Shown: positions 55,288-64,000 of the stretch, piece after piece
Layout of the letters: every line of letters begins with the position of its first letter
How positions within the stretch are numbered: position 1 is the stretch's first letter
Source of the DNA: Ceraceosorus guamensis
Lineage: Eukaryota; Basidiomycota; Exobasidiomycetes; Ceraceosorales; Ceraceosoraceae
NCBI RefSeq assembly: GCF_003144195.1
Contig: NW_020290002.1
Coordinates: forward strand, 124,001 to 188,000
Length of the DNA stretch: 64,000 nucleotides
Direction: 5' to 3'
Program-made: the position numbers and the translations under genes
The notes under the pieces: generated by a model
What the model saw: the letters and a program-made list of their open reading frames with translations, nothing else
What the model was told of the DNA's origin: nothing
Databases searched by the model: none

Positions 55288-57760
55288 TTAGATTCGTCGA
55301 CAGAGATCTTGCGCAATCAGGATGTGCTCGCAAGGATTTGGAAAGCGATCAACCTCACCGTCTTGCACGTCTGCGTCTCCCTCTCTCCGGCTTTGATCTC
55401 GAAATCGATGGCTGGCATCGAGGGTGTGCTCGAAATCTTGCGGTCTGGTCGAAGATCCTCCTGCTCCTTTCATTTCCGCGGCAGCAGGAGGTGCCATGGA
55501 GCCTTCTGTCCGAGCGTGGAATAAGCGTCGAGCATGCACTTCGTCGTCTGACAAGTCCGCCCGTCGAGCATCGTCATCAGCAACCTCATAGCGGCCTAGC
55601 TCCCTCATTGGACGCGCGATCACTCGAGAGAAGATGGACGATGGTGGAGGTAATGTGTCTGGGCCGATGGAGGCCCCATCTCGCATGCTGAGTGGATCAG
55701 CAGGCCGGAGCAATCCAGGTGGTGGCATCGGACTCGGAAGGGCATCCATCTGGCGTTGCAGCCTTGACGGTGGTAAGCTGTCATGTCTGTCTGCATCCAA
55801 GCTGCTGCTACTGCCTCGGCGATCCTGGATTGCCACGTCCGACGGGGGTCGTCTTTCGTAATCTACGAAGGTCTGACGACGAGACCCGCTGGCACTGGTC
55901 TGAGGATGTCCACTGAGGCCGGTGGAGCCCAAGAACTCCTCTCGAGCGGAGAAATGAGAGATAGGAGCGCTAAGCCGGCCTCCGTCCAGATCAGTCGATG
56001 CTCGCAGCAGAGGCGTTTGCGCATAGCGGGGCACATGCTGATTGATCTTGTAAGGATTGGGAGGAGGCAGCTTTACTCTCTCGAGCTCTTCAGCGCCAAT
56101 TGGAGCGGAGAAGCGACCTCTGTTGCGATTAGAATTGGCTTCCGAAGTCCTCTCCGAACCGGGAAAATCGGCAGGGCCCCTCGACGCCAGGTCTACCGAC
56201 CGCAGAGGGTCACCGTGCATTTGTGGGATTGCCCTCGTATCCACCATCGGCCGAGGTGAGGACTCATATGAGACGTGTCTTGTCGTCTGAAGATCCTCCG
56301 CAGAGTGCAGTAATGGTGGAGGGAGCTGGTCAGACTGGCGCTGCCGCGGATAAAAAGCGGGCGCCTGCATAGACGAAACGGGGGCCGAGATGTTTCGAAA
56401 GGCTGTTGCGGCTGCTTCAGTCTTGCGTCGTTTGAATGCTCTGTTTCTAGAACAAAGCTTGGTGTCAGACGCATCTACCACATCATCAACTCCCTCTAGC
56501 TTTGACTTACAGCGGAAGAACGTCGACGATGCGGACTTTGAGACCTCTGCGAGCTACTGCGCGCAGCAGCTCGCTAGACCTCTGCAGGCCAGAGAACTGG
56601 TTGCGGTCGCTGTGCGCCGTGAAAGGGTCTGTGTAGACGGAGGCGACATGTTTAAAGGAGAGACCCGCTCGATCCACAAGGTCGAAGCGTATGCGAAATT
56701 GACCAGAGGGTCTGATCCCGATCTCGGTGAAGATGAAGAAGCTCCGCGTGACGCTATCTGTGATGGGTGCTACAAAAGCACCCTCGTGGATGCCATTGAT
56801 GAGAGCACCTTGCTCTCCAGGTCCGGCAAGAAGCTCTTTGTGCGGTGCGGCGGCTGCCACGAGGTGAGCGCGCAGACTCACTTCGGGTAGATGCAAAAAG
56901 TTTGCAAAGGTATCGTCGCGCGTGACCAACTCGCAGACCGGCGGTGGGTCTAGGGGGAGATTGCGGGCCTGTTTGTGCACATCTGTGGATTCACCAACAG
57001 CCAGCGCTTCTTGCGGTTGCTGGATGATTCGAAGTTGGAATTTGACTTGTGTTGCGGGGGGCAGACCTTGATGTATGCGTAGGGTATGATCAACGCTGGG
57101 ACACGTGAACCAGGGCGAGGCGGAGGAGGGCGCCAACGCGGAAGACGACCCCATCGCTGGTGCTACATTTGTGTTTGTCCTCGACCCGGAGCTTTCTCCG
57201 GAAGAGGCGGAAGTCTTCTGCGTTGCTAGTGTTCGCGACTCCTGTGAAGTCCCTGGAAACTGACTGTTCCACGATGTTGATGGAGTCGACAGGCCGTGTG
57301 CTGGAAGTCCACTGGGCCGTGGCATGACGCGCGCCGTCGAGGGACGCGGAGGTGCCATTGGTAGACCGTGGTCGAGAGGGCGTGGGCTACTGGTCAAATT
57401 TGTGGATTCACGTTCTCTTTTTGATGACAGATCTGTAGTCAGCAGGGCTTGAAGTGCCATGGGTGTCTGGGACATGCTTCGTGTATGCCAATCCGTTTCA
57501 ACTTTTGGCTGATGTGCGACTGGCGATTCGCGGTGCTGACGGCGCTTCTCCTCCTCAACAGACCGCCTCCAAGCATTTGGAGGAAGGCCGGAGCTCCCGA
57601 AGACGGCGGCCGGAGCACGTTGGCTAGGGGCGAGCATTGCAGAGGGTGCTTCGGCTTCATCTGCTCGAGGTAAGATTGGCGGCAGAAGTGGTCGTTTCGT
57701 ACTTTCGGCTTGAATGTCAGGCACTGGCGTTGACTGTGATGTTTTTGTTGGCTTGTTCAT
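55288..57760 (-). CDS. Velvet-domain regulator
   Basis: Fungal developmental transcription regulator. Exons 57760-56511 and 56446-55288 give 802 residues. The velvet fold lies at about 240-415: FQLRIIQQPQEALAVGE, LPLDPPPVCEL, FFIFTEIGIRPSGQFRIRFDL, YTDPFTAHSDRNQFSGLQRS and ARRGLKVRI, in the order of VeA/VelB/VosA proteins. The intron (GTAAGT...TTCTAG) falls right after the fold and leads to FKRRK, a possible nuclear signal, then a long Pro/Ser/Arg-rich tail. The domain sits mid-protein after about 240 disordered residues, whereas in VeA and VosA it is near the start. Which of VeA, VelB, VosA or VelC it matches cannot be told by eye. The chosen ATG is the first in the open frame; an upstream exon is not excluded. 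Confidence 0.87.
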
Positions 57761-59496
57761 GCTGAGATGCCCGTGAACGGCGAGGTGGATACGACCTCGG
57801 ACGAACAATAAGGGTCAACAAAAGTCTGACTGACTGGCAGTCAAGGACTGTCGAGCCGGCCGCAGCCGGCGAACAATTGTTATTCGATGAAGTCGCCTGG
57901 GACAGCTTGGTAGGCGCTTTGTCTTCCTGATCCTCCATTCGCCCCTGCGCAAGCCACGAGGGTGGACTGAACGGTTTGTACAGCGGAGCGCGTGTCTGCT
58001 TCGATGCGAGGCAACTCGTCGACCATGAGTGTAACTTGGTAAGGACGAGCGAGCGTTGTACAGTGGTGTGCAAAGCGCGGAAAGCCAACGGCAAGGCGAG
58101 TAGGAGGCGGCGGTCCAGCAACAGAATCCTGGCGAAGCGCCAGAATGGCGGGGTCGTTGGGGTACGGGAGCGCAAAGCTTGATGTACACCCGCTTTGCAG
58201 ATCAAAGACGTCTAAATCTACAATCGAAGTTGCGTGCGGGGATGACTAGGCCTGTGAGAAATTTCGGCGAAGAGGGCTGGGGCACGCGGCTGACGTGTCG
58301 ATGAGCCCCAGACAGCGGCTTCTGGGAGTTGTGAGACACGCAGGCGTAAGCTAGCAACTCGGAGTCGCAATGGTAGGGCTGCCAGACGAGCTGGAAACGG
58401 CCTCTTGCCCATCCGCCCGCGTTGTCAAGCTGGGCTTGAATTTGGAAGTCGTACTTGCAGGTTACACTCGAGCTGGTCGCAAGCAACAGGTGTGGTCGAA
58501 GGACAGATGCAAGGCTTCACCCCAGGCGACGGCAGGTCGAAGCATGTCGCGAGGAATGGCAGAGCGGTACGACGGTGGCCAAATGTCCGATATGACAAAT
58601 CCGAATCAACGAAGCGGGAAGAAGGTGAGAGGTAAGGGTGTGCGAAGGTCTAGCCAGGTCGAAAGCGCGCAACCGACTTGACGTCCAACGACTCAAATGA
58701 CTCCCTTCGTCGGAGTCTTCGCCTTCAGAAACACTAAAAGGCACATCTGTCGCCCACAAGCAGCCATGCCAGATGCACCCACAAGCTTGCGGAAGAGTTG
58801 CATCACACCCACCACACCGCCGCTGAAACCAAATGTGAATGCATGTATGTCATCTTGCTCTCCGACGTGCATGCGGCATTTTGCCATTCCTTGCTTCGCG
58901 CCATTCCCGATTGTTGCTGATGAGCCGCTTGCCGTGTACAGTAGTCACGAGTAGTAGCAGCAATCAAGCGCTGAAGCTGACCTGCCGCCTGTCGGAGCTT
59001 CGATGCACGCGACGCTAAATGGCGAGGAGGAACATGTCCGGTGCCTCACACGCGACCTGCCCTTGATGCCCTTCAGACGGTGGTACGGTAACGGCCTGTC
59101 AACACGGGCTTTCTGCACAAATAGAAGATACTGTACGGCAATTCGATCATTGGTGGTGGCGTGAAGCATCAGACGAGCAAGGGAAGCAAAATCCCGTCCC
59201 GTCAGCCAGCCTCCATCGAGCCCGACTCGAGCATTTATCAGCGAGCGATACAAGACCGAAGTTTGGCAGTGTGGGAAGCCAGCTGTTCCGTGGTCTCGAA
59301 CGACTTTTCACAGACTAAAGCAAGAGATGTGCGCACCAGCTGAATCTTCTGATCTGCCTTGGTGCAATCAAAGAAGCACAAGTATACTACCGAGTATATA
59401 GTCCCGGTGGCCCGGTGGGCGGGTGTGGTAGCAAAGCTTCAAGTGCTGCTGTCAAGGAACCCAGATGCGCTCCGAGCGACTTGGCTTTCTGGAGCA

Positions 59497-59530
<34 letters not shown>

Positions 59531-62500
59531 CAGCGGTGAGTCCGCTCTCTGCATGCAAGCATCTGGCAGCACAATTAAGTCGATCTGAGTACCGCGTGTG
59601 CTGCCTCGCCTCTGATGACAACGATGCAAGTCAAGAGCGCATGAATTATTATTGCCGCGTGCATCAAGCCCGATCGCTTGGAGCTGGGGCCCGCTTATGT
59701 AAAAGTATGCGAGAGCAAGTCCTCAACAACGCGCGGTGTTGGCCCGCTTCGCATGCATGGGAAGGATGCTGCATGTCGTACGCGTGCTGGTTTCTCCATC
59801 AGGGCACAGCGCGGCGCATCCATCGAAGCGGTCACGAGTCACGATCGAGCAGCAGCGACGAGCAAAGCAGCGATCGAGCGACAGCCGCGGGCGGCTCCGC
59901 GGGGCTGGAATGGATCAAAGGCCCGTGTTGGCCGAGCCCTTTCGGATGCTTGCAGGATATCCAGCATCCCACATCGGATGCGAGCCTTCCGAGGAGCCGC
60001 CGAAGACTTGCGCAACTTTTGGCGGACATCAAGCCATTTGAGAGATAGGATTGTGACCTTGGCAAAAGTCGTCCTCGCTCATCGCCCTTTCCCGGGAGAT
60101 GCCCACGTGCATGCTCGCATTGCATCGCGCTGCAGTCCTCCTGCTCCTGCAGCCTCGCGACACTTTACTGTGACGAGTTTCAAGCGCCGCTCGTTGCCTT
60201 CTACTACTCGAGATCATGGGGGAGCATTGGCACCGTTCTGGCTTCCTGTACTGTACCGATGTACCGTATGCCGTGAAAGCGCTCCACGTCAGCGAGATGC
60301 AGCAAGCATATGCCTGCAGCGCAAGGGTACTTGACTGCAGTCTCACACGTGCAAGCGGCTTCCATCTCATGACTCACGACTGCCTCGGTACTTTGGCCTG
60401 TGTCAGCGACTGCACGTCGATCATCTCGCGTCGCGGATGTGCGCGCACCGGCGAGACGGTGGCTATAGCTTACGGCCGTGAGAGGAGGGGCCCGTCTGCG
60501 CACGCCTTCGGGGGCCCATGCAGTCTCGTCTAGCCTTCTCGAAGCAAAGCAAGGCACGCTTCAGATCGACCCGACGAAGATCGTAGCTGTTCGCATTCCC
60601 ATTGTTGTGAGGCAATGAGCTGAGAGTGGGAAGGTACCGTTCTGCTGGCCAGCTTGAGCAATCTTCGGCAAAGGGTGCAAACATCCGGCAGAACTCGTCT
60701 CCGCACTCTACCACAACGTGCGTGTACGGTAAGCCACGGAGCAACAAAGCGCACGTCGTCGTCGATCTGGCTCGACTGCAGCCTGCATGTGCCAGTGGAC
60801 ACAACATGGCACATTCATGTCTCCTGTCTCTGGACCTCTCGAGATTACTCGCTGCCTCGGTAAGCGGGATGAGGAACGCATCGAAGATGTCGAGAAATTG
60901 TTTCATGCAAGCTGTGCGCATAGCCGCTTTTCATCTCTGCACCTCAACTGCCTGCCCTTGGCTGGATGCCTGTGGCAGAGGAGCTGGCGAAATCGAATGC
61001 CATTCGTTATACATGTTGCAGTCTCTTTCATTCACGCTCGCCATCGCTTCGAACAAAGTCCGCTGCCGTGCATACAATCATCACGCAAACACTCCCATTG
61101 AAGATTGACGCTGTTGTCTCAAGACGCTCGTAGACCTGCTGGCTCGCTCGCTCGCTGCACCGCAGCTCCAGCAACCGCTCAGCGGCACCTGCCCTCGCTC
61201 GACAAGGCTACAGCGTGTGGTCTTGTAGGTTTCCCATGGACACGAATGCTGGCTTGGCTGTGGCAGGGTGTGTCATCGCACCGAGTGAGGGAACCGGATA
61301 CCTGCTGTTGTGTCTGTGAAGTACCGCTGCAAGGGGAGCACCGGTACACAGTGAAATAGAGGCTTGAGACAGGACGACAGCAACCAAGCGCCTTCACTGT
61401 GAGCGCGACCAATTTCAAATTCCCAAAAGTGATGGTTGAACGCATGAATCAGCTTGCTTGGACACTTAGGTACACTTGGCACCTACAGTGCAGTTGAGGG
61501 GCCAATTCGTTAGAGAAGGGCCATTTGTACCTGTCACACCAGCTTCGGCTAAACGCTCATGATCAGTCTCTCGAACACTTACTTCAGCAGCAGGCATCTT
61601 TGTTCCGCAAACAACTACTGCTGTATCCTCTCGAGCCAAGATTGCAAATGGACTTCATGATACCACTAGCGGATGCTAAGCAGTGAGCTTGGAGGCGCTA
61701 CTGCACGTCGACGGGCCTTCTGCGTCGCGTCCTGGAGCTTCCGCTGCAAGACAGGACAGCCCTTTCCATCGATCACGGACCTCACGGTGCCGGTGAGGTG
61801 CCAATCCTCCGACGGAGCGGTAGATCTTGCCCTGGTGCGGGGTGTGTACTTCCTGCCCCACCCACCTCTTGCTTTCTCACTTGACTTTATTAGAGGCAGG
61901 GTCGACGCGTGGCCATTTCTTGGCTGTCGCCGTTGGGCCAGACATCGTGCAGTGCGTGTCATTTCGACATTGACGATTGCAAGCCAGCGGTCAGATTTCA
62001 TCCGCCTGGGCTCAGAAGCACCGCAAGAGGTGATCGAGCACCGCGTGCCCTAGCCGATGGAAGAGCGGCGGTCTCCCGAGCCTCAAACAAGACTGTTTGT
62101 GCTGGCATGGGAGCAGCCAATCAGACATTCGTCTTTTCAAAGCACTTCAGTTGCTGCAAACGGCGAAGAGGAAGAGAATTTGCGAGTGCTTCTCGACAAC
62201 GATCGACGGTCAGAAGTGTCCTGGACGGCGCGGGGCAAGTGCCTCGACAGCTGAGACCCGAGCATTGGCATGTCAGATGCGAAACCCCACAGGACGATCA
62301 AGAAGATAAGGTACCTAAATGCGAGGCGTCTTGCTTACGGCAGAGCGCGACTGATCTCGGCTAATTCCTTTCGCAAGTGCACGTACGCTGCTTTGCTTCC
62401 GTTCCGACGCTGAGCCGAGCGACGCCGGCACGTCGCGTCGTGTCCGTCTCGAGCGAGCCACGCCCGGAAACGGAACCGAGCTCAAGTGACTCTGTGATGC

Positions 62501-63375
62501 TCTGCACCGTTCGAATCGAGATGGCAGTCTTGTCTTTGAGCAGAGTTCAATTCAAGGCGACAGGGCGACACGACGCTCAAGAAAGCCGTCGAGGGAAATG
62601 CCATCGAGCCTACAAGCTTGCTGATCCGCGCCGTCCACACAGAATTGCGCTTTCGGCACGTTCGCGATCCTGGCAGAACTCGAGCGGGGGTCTCGAGGCT
62701 AGGGGAGCACTCGTGTCGGTGACGGACCGATAAAGGGTGCTTGCTTTGTGCCAGTTGCTCATGACGAAGCTCACTGCTGCACTTGAAAAGTCATGGTCGG
62801 GGTGGGGCAGCGGTTCTTGATAGCGGTGCCTAAAATCGGCCAGTGGAGGTCCAGATCGGCGTTTCCTGCGAGAAATCTAGGCTCAAAAGCGATTTCAGTC
62901 GGAGTTGGAAACCACATTGAGCGGTGCTTTGGATGTGGCGATACCAGCAGGCGAGCGGGTCGGGAAGTGAAGTTGATCGAGGGCGAACCTCAGATCGGGT
63001 CGCCGCATGGCCTGATCACCCGTCTCACTTCATCCTTGGGCGATGGTGACAGTCGAAGTTCTTTCCCATCGCTCAGCCGACGTAGCTCCGCACTTCAGAC
63101 GTTGCCGATGCAGTCGAGCGGCCTTGCAGCCGCGATGACGGACGAGGGCTGGGCGGAACCGTGGCGTGCGACACTCACAACACAGTAGAAGGGGATCACA
63201 ATGACACCAAGACTCAGGCGAGCCCCCCGGCGGGCCTTACCAGCGGTAATATGTACAATTACACGCGAGGAGAAGGAAAGGTACGCCGTCCCGAGACTTC
63301 TCGCACCAGCGATGATATGTACAATTACACGCGAGGAGAAGGAAAGGCAGGCCGTCCCGAAGACTTCTCGCACTA
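57761..63375. other. Gene-poor interval, 5.6 kb
   Basis: No complete gene is supported. There is a GT dinucleotide array at about 59495-59522. On the - strand, short helical, coding-like pieces lie at about 59510-59390, 59345-59240 and 59253-59040 in different frames without clean joins. Another - frame at 60463-60921 also reads plausibly but is opposed by an open + frame. A 65-70 bp direct repeat occurs at about 63245-63375 (ACAATTACACGCGAGGAGAA at about 63255 and 63321). The left end is the velvet promoter, the right end the Dop1-like 3' flank. Confidence 0.4.
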
Positions 63376-64000
63376 CTAGGCAACATGGAGATCGAAAAAT
63401 TCGCTCCGCAAAGCATCGTCGATGGCCTCGAAATCAACAGATGTGCACGCCCGTGTTGACTCGTAACTGGCCAAGCTGACATGCGCGAAGAAATGCTGCA
63501 GCGCCTCAATGCTCTGTACACTGCGTGTCGAGCACAAAAGAGGTCGGCGCAAAGGCCCTGCACGAGAATTTTGCTTCTGTAAACGTCGCACAGCCCCAGC
63601 CAAGTCCGTCGCAGACGTCTTGAGGACGCTCGATGTGGTTTGAGAGCCTCTCTGGAGCTGCACACAGACACAAGCCCCAGCGTGAGCGCAAGACGGGCTT
63701 AAGCTCTCAAGTGCAGGTTTGTAAACTTACCGGGGCAGGTCTCCGCTCTTCGATGACAGATGCAACGCGCTCCATGACGGACTCCGGAGCCCAATCGTCG
63801 CTTGGGTAAACAACGTCCGAGGTGTCGGTGATGAACATCCATTGATGTCTAAGCCACTCGCAAGAAGAGGAGCAATTAGTACCAGCTACATCCAATCGAA
63901 TGCTCACTAAATCAAACGCACATCTGAAAGTCGTCTGTTTGTAACGTCAGAAGCAGGTCCAAGAACTTGCAGGCGGACAGAACTGAGTGCAATGCGTCGG
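63376..64000 (-). CDS. Dop1/Dopey-like protein, C-terminal end (partial)
   Basis: Only the last three exons are inside the window: 64000-63922 (cut by the edge), 63848-63731 and 63657-63376, with introns of 73 nt each (GTGCGT...CTTAG and GTAAGT...TGCAG). Joined residues read ACKFLDLLLTLQTDDFQ, then IHQWMFITDTSDVVYPSDDW, and end with ALQHFFAHVSLASYEST and DDALRSEFFDLHVA. From memory this matches the conserved C-terminus of fungal Dop1/DopA, a large Golgi/endosome protein acting with Mon2 in membrane traffic; the flippase at 33.5 kb belongs to a class linked to that pathway in yeast. The identification rests on recalled sequence style only. Confidence 0.6.

Noticed and set aside
60463-60921. 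152-codon - strand frame
   Set aside because: The translation looks fairly natural, but a + strand frame of similar length opposes it and no start, splice or domain evidence was found.

Overview
The window reads as nuclear DNA of a basidiomycete fungus. Protein genes are split by short introns (about 45-95 nt, one of 198 nt) that mostly open with GTGAGT/GTAAGT and carry CTNAC-like branch points. The set of housekeeping genes is fungal: an Rgd1-type F-BAR RhoGAP, a Dnf-type P4-ATPase, a farnesyltransferase beta subunit, a velvet regulator, MSH4 and a Dop1-like protein. Short ACTCACGA/TCACGATT motifs recur between genes, as in many smut genomes, so Ustilaginomycotina or a relative is my guess; this is inference, not proof.

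Layout. 1.7-5.4 kb (-): F-BAR RhoGAP. About 7.0 kb: an intron-containing tRNA-Pro(AGG). 8.3-14.4 kb: four tandem + strand paralogs of an unrecognised family with a strict Zn2Cys6-like cysteine cluster, interleaved with two opposite-strand orphan genes. 15.5-25.9 kb: an apparently intact non-LTR retrotransposon (LINE) with repetitive 5' region, ORF1, and a very long ORF2 with endonuclease, reverse transcriptase and C-terminal zinc motif. 27.0-30.0 kb: a second, diverged LINE-related unit that keeps the 5' region and an open ORF1 but has no ORF2 and ends in short tandem repeats. 33.5-38.4 kb (+): P4-ATPase flippase. 39.8-43.6 kb (+): membrane-anchored kelch protein. 45.2-47.6 kb (+): cytochrome P450. 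47.9-52.0 kb (-): meiotic MutS homolog MSH4. 53.0-54.9 kb (+): farnesyltransferase beta. 55.3-57.8 kb (-): velvet-domain protein. 57.8-63.4 kb: gene-poor. 63.4-64.0 kb (-): 3' end of a Dop1-like gene running off the window.

The left part (5.4-33 kb) is accessory in character: lineage-specific tandem genes, LINEs, repeats and decayed gene pieces. The right part (33.5-64 kb) is conserved eukaryotic gene content. Exon models for the P450, MSH4, farnesyltransferase, kelch, flippase and velvet genes were built by hand from splice motifs and protein family conservation; each sums to a whole number of codons with no internal stop noticed.

The best candidate for something undescribed is the 8.3-15.8 kb cluster: four divergent paralogs sharing CX2CX6CX8CX2CX6C-NAN plus an ALV...AR...WP motif, with antisense orphan genes between them. 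One of those orphan genes lies in the 5' module shared by both LINE units. Second best are the LINE oddities: a conserved putative intron just before ORF1, an ATGA ORF1/ORF2 junction, and a roughly 550-residue spacer in ORF2.
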